Source: Lachnospiraceae bacterium
Lineage (GTDB): Bacteria; Bacillota; Clostridia; Lachnospirales; Lachnospiraceae
Assembly (NCBI GenBank): GCA_910576335.1
Contig: CAJTIU010000019.1
Location: 1-64,000 of the forward strand
Length of the DNA stretch: 64,000 bases
Reading direction: 5' to 3'
Part shown: positions 52,280 to 59,533 of the stretch, in pieces
Layout: every line of letters begins with the position of its first letter
Numbering within the stretch: the first letter of the stretch is position 1
The notes under the pieces: model-generated
Databases searched by the model: none
Told to the model about the DNA's origin: nothing
The model's input: only the letters and a program-made list of their open reading frames with translations
Position numbers and translations under genes: made by a program

Positions 52280-54336
52280 AGATTGGCATTATATCAATCA
52301 ATATGTACTCGAAAGGCCTGAACTTTGCGTGTCCGCTGCATAATTATGCATTTCAGCAGTTTTTGCTGAAGCACGGAATTGAAAGTACGGTTATCAGCTA
52401 TAAACCAGTATATTTTAACAATTACGATCTGAGGCATCCTTATGATTATTATGTAAGGATGTGTAATAATTTTGAAGCAAAGGGAAGAGAAAAAGAAGGT
52501 TCAGAAGAGTGGGAGAGAATCTCGGAGCTGCGTGATGCGTGGAAGGAATTGTATCAGGAACGGGAGACTCGTTATGATAAGTTCCAGAATTTTATTGATT
52601 CTCATTATATTAGGACAGAGGAATGCTATGACAGTGATCTCCTGGAGATTCGTGATCCGGGATTTGACTGCTATATCTGCTGTACTGATGTGATCTGGAA
52701 GCAGGAGCCGAATATTGGATATGACAGGGGATTTTTCCTTGCATCTGGAGCCATGGAGGATAAGTGGAAGATTTCGTATGCAGCAAGCAGAGGGGTATAT
52801 TACAGTGAGACAGAGGAGGATGAAAAAACCTTTCTTCATTTTGTGGAGGATATTAATGCCGTTTCTGTGCGTGAGGAGAGCCTTAAGGAATACCTGGAGC
52901 AGAATATTGAAAATGAAGTGACTACAGTCATAGATCCAGTCCTGCTCCATAAAAGGGAGTTCTATGATCCGATTATCAAAAAACCGGAGACAGAGCATTA
53001 TCTGTTTTTATACTATGTCATGGAGAAGGCGGGGGATACCATTGAAAAGGCGGTCGAATATGCCAGGGCATATGGGCTTAAGATTGTGGAGATCACTGAC
53101 AGGCCCCTTAAGGAGGGACGCCTTACAGGATATGAAGGAATAGAAAAGCTCTATCAGTACGATATGGGGATCGAGGAGTGGCTGGGATATATTAAGTATG
53201 CGGATTGTGTGTTTACGAACTCCTTTCATGCCTGCTGCTTTAGCATTTTATTTGAGAAGCAGTTTTATGCCGGATACCGCCATGGTGACAAGGTGACCAA
53301 TGTTCTTGAGATGTTCGGACTTCCAGACAGAAGAATTAGCAGGAAGAGTGACATTCTCACAACGCCGCTTCCGGATATTGATTATGATAAGGTCCGGACG
53401 CTTATGGAGGTGAAAAGAGCCGAAGCTTCGGATTTTATTCTTTCTGCGATCCGGCAGATGGAGAAAAGTGAGCCTCCGAAGCGTAATTACGAATGGTGGA
53501 AGCGCAGACTCCGGTACAGGGTATTCAGTAACAGCTGTGTTCATGAGAATATCCATAAGGGAACCTATGATGAATCGGCAGGCGAGATGAAGAGATTTGC
53601 AACCGGATCATGGGAGTTCTGGCCAAAGGAGATCATGCAGAACGACGGATTGTCCCGTTTCCGGAAAAATCAGTTTGCCAGAAAAGGATACCTTCCGGAT
53701 GGCTGGCGGATCCGCTTCCGGATCGACAGAAAATGGTTCTGGTATCTTGAGGACGGCTCCATTATGCTCCAGTCTGAGTATAAGAAGAGCATCCATCCGG
53801 CAATTAAAAAGTTCTCGGATTGCGGCCGGATTCCATATCTTCCGGTGACAGGGCTCTCTGCGGTGGTTGCAGAAGCTCTCTGGAGGGAGGGAATGTCGGA
53901 GTATACAGTTGTCTATCACAGCGGCACGAAATCTCCTGAGCTGATCTGCCAGTATGGAGAGGAAGAGGGAGAAATAAGCAGATTAAGTACAGGCTCGGTA
54001 GAATACCGGATAAGAAAGCAGACAGCGAATGATGGGAATACGAGGCTTTTGGAAAATAAATTCCGGTATCCGGGCTATGAATTCCTGGGCTGGCGCATGA
54101 GAATCCGGGAGGATGACCGGTGGTACTGGTATCTGGATGACGGAACACTGAAGCTTCAATCTGAATATAATAGAGACAGGGATGGGGAAAGATGTCTTCT
54201 GAAGGATGGAGAGATGCTGCCCTATGTTCCCGCAAATTATGTAGCTACAGTTGTATTAGAGGCTGTGTGGGAGAAGATCCCGCCTACCCTTATGCAAAAG
54301 GTGAAGAACAGAGTGATTCGAGGTGGTAAGTCATGA
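52276..54336 (+). CDS. polysaccharide pyruvyl transferase-family protein with two WYWYLEDG modules
   Basis: A 686-residue protein without signal peptide. Residues about 1-400 have the pyruvyl-transferase fold: IGIISINMYSKGLNFACPLH at the start, DCYICCTDVIWKQEP, and YADCVFTNSFHACCFSILF in the second half. Two copies of a ~100-residue module follow (about 443-542 and 543-666), with TGSWEFWP / TGSVEYRI, WFWYLEDG / WYWYLDDG and the ending VVAEALW / VVLEAVW. The first copy seems more diverged. The same module ends the gene at 18.5 kb. Sequence spacing recalls InlB-type B-repeats, but with an added Trp-rich hairpin. The gene overlaps its neighbours on both sides (ATGA junctions), a sign of tight coupling. 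Confidence 0.75.
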   Translation: MKIGIISINMYSKGLNFACPLHNYAFQQFLLKHGIESTVISYKPVYFNNYDLRHPYDYYVRMCNNFEAKGREKEGSEEWERISELRDAWKELYQERETRYDKFQNFIDSHYIRTEECYDSDLLEIRDPGFDCYICCTDVIWKQEPNIGYDRGFFLASGAMEDKWKISYAASRGVYYSETEEDEKTFLHFVEDINAVSVREESLKEYLEQNIENEVTTVIDPVLLHKREFYDPIIKKPETEHYLFLYYVMEKAGDTIEKAVEYARAYGLKIVEITDRPLKEGRLTGYEGIEKLYQYDMGIEEWLGYIKYADCVFTNSFHACCFSILFEKQFYAGYRHGDKVTNVLEMFGLPDRRISRKSDILTTPLPDIDYDKVRTLMEVKRAEASDFILSAIRQMEKSEPPKRNYEWWKRRLRYRVFSNSCVHENIHKGTYDESAGEMKRFATGSWEFWPKEIMQNDGLSRFRKNQFARKGYLPDGWRIRFRIDRKWFWYLEDGSIMLQSEYKKSIHPAIKKFSDCGRIPYLPVTGLSAVVAEALWREGMSEYTVVYHSGTKSPELICQYGEEEGEISRLSTGSVEYRIRKQTANDGNTRLLENKFRYPGYEFLGWRMRIREDDRWYWYLDDGTLKLQSEYNRDRDGERCLLKDGEMLPYVPANYVATVVLEAVWEKIPPTLMQKVKNRVIRGGKS

Positions 54337-56486
54337 GAAGATGGAAGAAAGAACTGGCAGGATTATTATTATTTTGCATGAGCTTTACAGTAATACCGGC
54401 TGAGGCATCTGCTGCAAAGGATATAGATGCGGCACAGGAAAAGAGTGTGCAGACAGAAGCAGTGCAAAAAGAGACAGGGCAGCAGGAAGCCCTCCCAGGA
54501 GGAGTAAAAGAAAAAGAAGCGGAAAATAAAGACACAGTCCTGCAAGAAGCAGGGCAGGAAGAAGCAGAACCGGAGAGTTCAGAACAGAAAGAAGCAGAAC
54601 CGGAAAGTTCAGAGCAGAACGGGAAAGCCGGGACAGGGGCGGAACCTGGAAAAATTCTTCGGAATACAGAGCCAGAGGATTCTGGATTAGAGGACATGGC
54701 CCTGACGGACGATCCCGGCTGGGGGCGTTATTCGGGATATGCCTCGCCAGGATTTTACGGCCCTTCCGGAAGAGTGGTGAATGATAAGATTCAGCATGAC
54801 AGCAGGTTTAATGGCTATATCATTCAGGAAGGAATTGACGTATCGGAATGGAACGGGAACATTGACTGGACAAAGGTAAAGGAAGCAGGCTATGAATTTG
54901 CCATCATCCGTGTCTCGGGAACCTGGTCGAGGGAATCCGGCGGCCAGTTTATGGATAGCAGGGCGATACAGAATATAGAAGGTGCACTGAGGGCGGGGAT
55001 GTCGATTGGAGTATACCATTTTTCTCAGGCGATTACGGAGAAGGAAGCCCAGAAAGAGGCACAGTATATTTTAAATGCGATTCAGCCTTATAAGGGCAGA
55101 ATTGCACTCCCGGTTGTTTTTGACTTTGAGTATGTCAGCGGATCTGACGGAGAGGGCGGAAGGCTGTATGATGCTCATCTTACGAAATCAAAGGCAACAA
55201 AGATCTGCAATAAGTTCTGTGAGACCGTGGAGGCGTCAGGGCTGTCTTCAATGGTTTATTCCAATCCGAGCATGCTTGGCAATCAGCTGAACCCGGCGGA
55301 TCTTGCTGCGCCGGTCTGGCTTGCACAGTGGGCGAATGCCGTTTCTTATTCAGGAAGCTATGAGTACTGGCAGTATTCTGCTACAGGAAGGGTTCCTGGT
55401 ATTAACGGTGAAGTGGATCTAGATTTCCGGTATGTGCAGAAGGGGCCTCTTACCATTACTGCTGTCAGTGCCGGGAGCATCAGGATGGAATGGAAGCCGG
55501 TTCAGGCGGCATCCGGATATAATATCTACAGAAAGAGTGGGGACGGGGATTACCAGCTTGTGGGTTCCGCAGCAGGAGGAGAAACTGTATCCTATTCAGA
55601 TAAGAACCTGAAAGAGGCTGTCACCTATACTTACAGAGTGAGGTCTTATACAGATACCGAGGCAGGAAGACAGAATGGGTTCTATACGAAAACAGCGAAG
55701 GCCACTACAAAAATAAACGGAACCTCATTAACCGGAGAAGCTGTGGCGTTTGATACAGTATACTTATCCTGGGCAAAGGCATCCTCCGCATCTGGTTACC
55801 AGATTCAGAGATATAACTCAGCGAAAAAGACCTATCAGACAATCAAAACATTATCAGGAAAATCGAAGGTATCCTGCAAGGATAAGGGCCTGAATGCAGG
55901 AAAAAATTATAAGTACCGTATCCGGGCATACAAAAATGTGGATGGTACGAAGATCTACAGCACCTGGTCAAAGGTGACTGCCGTGAAGACACTGGGAACG
56001 GTGAAGGGTACTGTAACAGCGTCCGGTGTAAATGTCCGTTCAGGGGCGGGAACTAATTATAAGGTTCTAAAGACAGCAGGAAAAAATAAAAGATTTAAGA
56101 TCAATGGGAGCAGTGGGAAATGGTACCGGATCTCCCTGAAGGTAAATGGAAAGACAAGGAATGGATATATCCAGAAGAAATATGTTAAGCTGGATATGGC
56201 CTCCCTGAAGCCGGTGCTTAAGGTGTCAAATCTGACTCCTTCTAAAAACGCGCTTTCATGGTATCAGATGCCGGAGGCATCTGGCTACCAGATTCAGCGG
56301 TATGATTCTGCCAGAAAGACTTACAGGACTGTTAAGACTGCAGGCAAATCCCGGACATCGTATACAAATGGAGGACTAAAGGCTAATACAGCCTATAAAT
56401 ATAGAATCCGGGCATACCAGAAGGTAAAGGGAAAGAAAGTATACAGCAAATGGTCCGCCGCAAAGAGCACAAGAACAGGAAACTAA
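54333..56486 (+). CDS. secreted GH25 muramidase with FN3 and SH3b domains
   Basis: A 717-residue peptidoglycan hydrolase. A signal peptide (about 1-28) and a Glu/Gln/Ala-rich linker (about 29-130) precede the GH25 domain (about 155-370) with GIDVSEWNGNIDW and VVFDFEYV, the catalytic Asp/Glu motifs. Then come FN3-like domains (about 372-550), an SH3b domain (about 555-628, NVRSGAGTNYKVLK) and a last FN3-like domain (about 635-717). It shares GH25 and FN3 wording with the 5.4-kb muramidase, but its SH3b and FN3 order differs. As last gene of the acylation operon, overlapping the pyruvyl-transferase gene, it links wall cutting to polymer modification. Confidence 0.93.
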   Translation: MRRWKKELAGLLLFCMSFTVIPAEASAAKDIDAAQEKSVQTEAVQKETGQQEALPGGVKEKEAENKDTVLQEAGQEEAEPESSEQKEAEPESSEQNGKAGTGAEPGKILRNTEPEDSGLEDMALTDDPGWGRYSGYASPGFYGPSGRVVNDKIQHDSRFNGYIIQEGIDVSEWNGNIDWTKVKEAGYEFAIIRVSGTWSRESGGQFMDSRAIQNIEGALRAGMSIGVYHFSQAITEKEAQKEAQYILNAIQPYKGRIALPVVFDFEYVSGSDGEGGRLYDAHLTKSKATKICNKFCETVEASGLSSMVYSNPSMLGNQLNPADLAAPVWLAQWANAVSYSGSYEYWQYSATGRVPGINGEVDLDFRYVQKGPLTITAVSAGSIRMEWKPVQAASGYNIYRKSGDGDYQLVGSAAGGETVSYSDKNLKEAVTYTYRVRSYTDTEAGRQNGFYTKTAKATTKINGTSLTGEAVAFDTVYLSWAKASSASGYQIQRYNSAKKTYQTIKTLSGKSKVSCKDKGLNAGKNYKYRIRAYKNVDGTKIYSTWSKVTAVKTLGTVKGTVTASGVNVRSGAGTNYKVLKTAGKNKRFKINGSSGKWYRISLKVNGKTRNGYIQKKYVKLDMASLKPVLKVSNLTPSKNALSWYQMPEASGYQIQRYDSARKTYRTVKTAGKSRTSYTNGGLKANTAYKYRIRAYQKVKGKKVYSKWSAAKSTRTGN

Positions 56487-56504
56487 TTTGACTTAATAAT
56501 ACAG

Positions 56505-56567
56505 GAATTTTGGTTACTGGTCACGGAGTGAACAGTAACGAATATTGTTACTATTTGCGGGTCAGGA
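56505..56567. mobile_element. small palindromic element with 8-bp direct repeats, copy 3, plus a half copy
   Basis: A 27-bp hairpin (56513-56539, GTTACTGGTCAC-GGA-GTGAACAGTAAC, one mismatch) is flanked by GAATTTTG (56505-56512) and GAATATTG (56540-56547), matching at 7 of 8 positions. From 56547 a second, half element (21 bases) matches the left arm of copy 1 at 18 of 21 positions. Confidence 0.75.
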
Positions 56568-56598
56568 ATAGGAATAATTGCTTTGACAGGACGATATA

Positions 56599-56631
56599 AT
56601 AGGATTGGCAGAACTATTCTACCAATCCTAT
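56599..56631. other. inverted repeat at the end of the deacetylase gene
   Basis: ATAGGATTGG (56599-56608) and CCAATCCTAT (56622-56631) pair perfectly around the deacetylase stop codon. It lies between convergent genes and may limit read-through, though neither side has a clear U-run. Confidence 0.5.
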
Positions 56632-57603
56632 AAAGCTGTCCAGGGACTGTCCCTCCAGCATGCGGATGCGGGGGAGGAGAAGCGGATTGTCTCCGGGATA
56701 GACGCGTTCATATTCCGTTGTAACTGCACACAAAAATCCGGCGTCCTCCACTGCTTTTACACAGTCATCGGTGTAATCTCCGTAAGGATAGGCAAAGGCA
56801 TCTCCATTTCCGCAGATTTTGGTGGACTTATTCAGATCTGCTACAGCCTCCTCATAGCTTAAGACAGGGAAGATTCCGCCGTGTCCGATGTTGCCGCCGC
56901 CCCGGTGCATATTATCAGAATGGGACTGGAAGGTGACATAGTCACTGGCATATTTTTTTACCTTTGCCGGACCGTCCTGATTCGTAATGAGGAAAGATGT
57001 CACAGGAATTTTATACTTGTTAAACAGGGGAGCGCCAAGATTCAGGAAGCTCTTTGCGCCGTCGTCAAATGTCAGCACAACACTTTTTTCCGGCAGAAGA
57101 AGCTCTCCGTCAATATATTTGCGCACCTCTTCCCATGTGGGAAAGAAATAATTATTTTCAACAAGGTATTTTAATTCCTCCTCTAGTGCATGAACCTCGA
57201 TGAAGTTGTTATTGATCTCTTCTGGCGGATCATTCTGATCATACACATAATGGTACATACAGATTGACAGGCCGTTGGTTTTGTGCTGCTCCTGGGTCGC
57301 GGTGTTTTTTACGGCACGGGTATCCTCTGGTTCATCCGTGCGGTCCGTGCTGTTTTCCTCCGTCTCCGAAACCTGTGCGGCATCTGGCTGGCTGTCTTCC
57401 GTGCTTCCAGAACTGGTACTGGAAGATGTAAGGTTTCTCTTCAGAGGCCTTGTCTTTATGGGCATCTTCCAATATGCAATACCGGCTGCCGCGGCAATTA
57501 GCAGAATCAGTATGAGTGTCATACAGAAACAGATGATGCGCATCCTTCTGCGGCCCTGATTCTTTCGTTTTGATTTTTTTCGTTTATGCTTTGGGCTGGC
57601 CAT
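56614..57603 (-). CDS. membrane-anchored polysaccharide deacetylase (NodB/PgdA-like)
   Basis: Removes acetyl groups from peptidoglycan or another glycan outside the cell. The 329-residue protein has a very basic cytosolic start (1-21), one membrane anchor (about 22-44), a Ser/Thr/Glu-rich linker (about 55-108) and a NodB domain. Motifs are CMYHYVYD, TFDDGAKS (178-185, catalytic and metal Asp), SHSDNMH (227-233, metal His228 and His233) and FAYPYGDY. It is the only - strand gene and is divergent from the LCP gene, sharing a 223-base promoter region. Peptidoglycan or capsule may be the substrate. Confidence 0.9.
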   Translation of the reverse strand: MASPKHKRKKSKRKNQGRRRMRIICFCMTLILILLIAAAAGIAYWKMPIKTRPLKRNLTSSSTSSGSTEDSQPDAAQVSETEENSTDRTDEPEDTRAVKNTATQEQHKTNGLSICMYHYVYDQNDPPEEINNNFIEVHALEEELKYLVENNYFFPTWEEVRKYIDGELLLPEKSVVLTFDDGAKSFLNLGAPLFNKYKIPVTSFLITNQDGPAKVKKYASDYVTFQSHSDNMHRGGGNIGHGGIFPVLSYEEAVADLNKSTKICGNGDAFAYPYGDYTDDCVKAVEDAGFLCAVTTEYERVYPGDNPLLLPRIRMLEGQSLDSFIGLVE

Positions 57604-57749
57604 AATGATGTTGTCCTTTCTCTAAACTAATGGGAAATGTGTATGTCCCAGAGCATTTTTCAAACACGCTCTAATAGAAGTATAACACAAAATGTCATAT
57701 TAGAATTATTTTTTTTGCAATAGATATAAAAACATTTGAAAGATAGTAC

Positions 57750-57778
57750 TTGTCCTATTTGAAAGAATAGTGTATTAT
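57750..57778 (+). promoter_or_regulatory. sigma-A promoter before the first LCP gene
   Basis: TTGTCC (57750-57755), exactly 17 bases and TATTAT (57773-57778), about 48 bases before the LCP gene. The - strand promoter of the deacetylase must lie in the same 57604-57826 stretch, but I could not place it with confidence. Confidence 0.6.
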
Positions 57779-57826
57779 AGGAAGGAATTCTTAATTTTGA
57801 TAAATTGAAATGGGGTACGATAAAAG

Positions 57827-59281
57827 ATGGCCAGACAAAAAAGGCGCAGACACAGAGGCAGAAGAAAAAAGGGAAACTGGTTTACACGCCTGAGTGCCGG
57901 AAAAAAGGCGGCGGTTTGCTTATGCGGCGTTCTTCTCTGCCTTGTTGCAACAGGTGCATTATATGTAGCGGCGAAACTTCAGAAGATTGATAATGATGAG
58001 GATATTCCGGTAGAGGATATTGTTGTCAATCAGGAGGCAGAAGAGACAGGAGAAGGGTACACGAATGTGGCGCTGTTCGGAATAGATTCCCGTGAGGGTG
58101 AGCTGGAGATCGGCACACGCAGCGACTGCATCATTGTGGCAAGTCTCAATAACAGGACTAAGGAAGTCCGGATGGTATCCGTCTACCGTGATACCGTGCT
58201 TGATATCGGAGACGGGGAGCTGCAGAAGTGCAACGCAGCCTACAGCTTCGGCGGCCCGAAGCAGGCGATCAATATGCTGAATAAGAATCTGGATCTTGAT
58301 ATCAAGGACTATGCTACCGTAGACTTTGCTGCGATTGCCAATGCGATTGATCTTCTTGGCGGAATCAAGATTAATGTTAAAGAGGAAGAGATTCAGTATC
58401 TGAATAAGTATGTGCGTGAGACAGCCCGTGTTGCAGGTAAGAAGGCTCATGAGGTAACAAAGGCGGGAAACCAGAAGCTGGACGGTGTCCAGGCAACCAC
58501 ATATGCCCGTATCAGGTCAACGGCAGGCGGAGACTTTACAAGAACAGAGCGGCAGAGACTGGTAATTGAGAAGATTGCTGAAAAAGCCCAGAAGTCAGAC
58601 CTTGCAACGCTGAATAAGATGGTGGATGAACTCTTCCCGACGATCAAGACCAGTTTTTCCTCAACAGAGATTCTTGCCTATGCGGCAGATATTATGAAGT
58701 ATAAGATCGGAGAGACCGCCGGATTCCCATTTGACAAGACAACGGATACCATAGCTGGTCTTGGCAGTATTGTGATTCCGGTCACACTGGATACGAATGT
58801 GAAAAGGCTCCATGAATTTTTATATGACACAACAGACTACAGCCCCTCCACTGAGGTGGCGAATATCAGCGGATCAATCGTTGCACGCATTGGGGACCGT
58901 GAGGCTGTGGATGATTCTACCTTGACATCCCAGACCTATACTGTTGCACCGGAGGATCAGGCACAGGAGTACAATGACTATGGCACAGGATTCCCGGACA
59001 CAGGAGAAGGCGGCAATTATGGGGACGGCAGTAATACCGGAGGAGACGATTACGTTCCCGACGATGGAGACACTGGAGGCGGTGATACCGGCGGAGGAGA
59101 CACTGGCGGTGATACCGGGGGAAATGATCTGGGAGGAGACACCGGAGGAGATACTGGCGGAGGAGACACTGGAGGCGGTGATACCGGCGGAGACACCGGA
59201 GGAGATACTGGCGGCGGAGACACCGAAGGCGGGGGAGATACTGGCGGTACAGAACCGCCAGTAACCCCGGAAGCTGAATAG
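57827..59281 (+). CDS. LytR-CpsA-Psr (LCP) family ligase with Gly/Asp/Thr repeat tail
   Basis: Attaches undecaprenyl-linked glycans such as teichoic acid or capsule to peptidoglycan. The 484-residue protein has a basic start, one membrane anchor (about 24-46), and an LCP domain (about 65-300) with GIDSREGELEIGTRSD, MVSVYRDTVLDI, YATVDFAAIANAIDLLGGI and ARIRSTAGGDFTRTERQR, the catalytic Arg/Asp motifs. A disordered tail (about 365-484) is built of GGDTGG units encoded by tandem repeats. The tail is outside the cell and may span the wall. A second LCP gene lies at 62.5 kb. Confidence 0.93.
   Translation: MARQKRRRHRGRRKKGNWFTRLSAGKKAAVCLCGVLLCLVATGALYVAAKLQKIDNDEDIPVEDIVVNQEAEETGEGYTNVALFGIDSREGELEIGTRSDCIIVASLNNRTKEVRMVSVYRDTVLDIGDGELQKCNAAYSFGGPKQAINMLNKNLDLDIKDYATVDFAAIANAIDLLGGIKINVKEEEIQYLNKYVRETARVAGKKAHEVTKAGNQKLDGVQATTYARIRSTAGGDFTRTERQRLVIEKIAEKAQKSDLATLNKMVDELFPTIKTSFSSTEILAYAADIMKYKIGETAGFPFDKTTDTIAGLGSIVIPVTLDTNVKRLHEFLYDTTDYSPSTEVANISGSIVARIGDREAVDDSTLTSQTYTVAPEDQAQEYNDYGTGFPDTGEGGNYGDGSNTGGDDYVPDDGDTGGGDTGGGDTGGDTGGNDLGGDTGGDTGGGDTGGGDTGGDTGGDTGGGDTEGGGDTGGTEPPVTPEAE
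59064..59260. repeat. GC-rich tandem repeats encoding the GGDTGG tail
   Basis: Imperfect repeats of GGAGACACTGGAGGC and GGTGATACCGGC, each coding for GDTGG-type units. A block of about 32 bases near 59063-59094 recurs near 59158-59190. Slippage in multiples of 3 would change the tail length without a frameshift. Confidence 0.75.
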
Positions 59282-59294
59282 AGAGATATTTTTT

Positions 59295-59326
59295 CTGCCC
59301 CGGGCTGCGGCTGCAGCCCGGGGCAG
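59295..59326 (+). terminator. strong GC-rich hairpin after the LCP gene
   Basis: CTGCCCCGGGCTGC (59295-59308) pairs perfectly with GCAGCCCGGGGCAG (59313-59326) around a 4-base loop. The T-run comes only about 20 bases later (59347-59353), so it is an imperfect intrinsic terminator, but very stable. Confidence 0.6.
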
Positions 59327-59364
59327 ATCTGCTCACGGGCAAAATCTTTTTTTGTCTCTAAAGG

Positions 59365-59393
59365 TTTACAAAATATTAAGAATTTGTTACAAT
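59365..59393 (+). promoter_or_regulatory. sigma-A promoter for glmS
   Basis: TTTACA (59365-59370), exactly 17 bases and TACAAT (59388-59393). The leader to the glmS start is about 130 bases long. Confidence 0.68.
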
Positions 59394-59477
59394 GAGCGGA
59401 GGGTGCTGAACGTCCGTCAAATGTTCGCTTAGCGCCGGCCAAAGCTGGGCACAGACATTTTAAATGAATTTTTGTAT

Positions 59478-59504
59478 GTAACTGTGAAGGTACGGATCAG
59501 TTGC
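59478..59504. repeat. GTAACTG...CAGTTGC short inverted repeat, copy 2
   Basis: GTAACTGTGAAGG and a following CAGTTGC form a 7-bp stem (one G-T pair) in the glmS leader. The first 13 bases are identical to the copy at 11519. Confidence 0.6.
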
Positions 59505-59533
59505 ATGAGACTTTTGACGATGGAGGTGGCAGT

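Noticed and set aside
58917-59442. Long open frames on the - strand opposite the LCP tail
   Set aside because: They are Pro/Leu/Ser-rich frames that arise from the Gly/Asp repeats on the + strand; no ribosome site and no protein-like motifs.
59394-59533. glmS ribozyme in the glmS leader
   Set aside because: Only an AGCGCC hexamer is present; the long conserved core and pseudoknot sequences are missing, and the GACGATGGAGG near the end is best read as the ribosome site.
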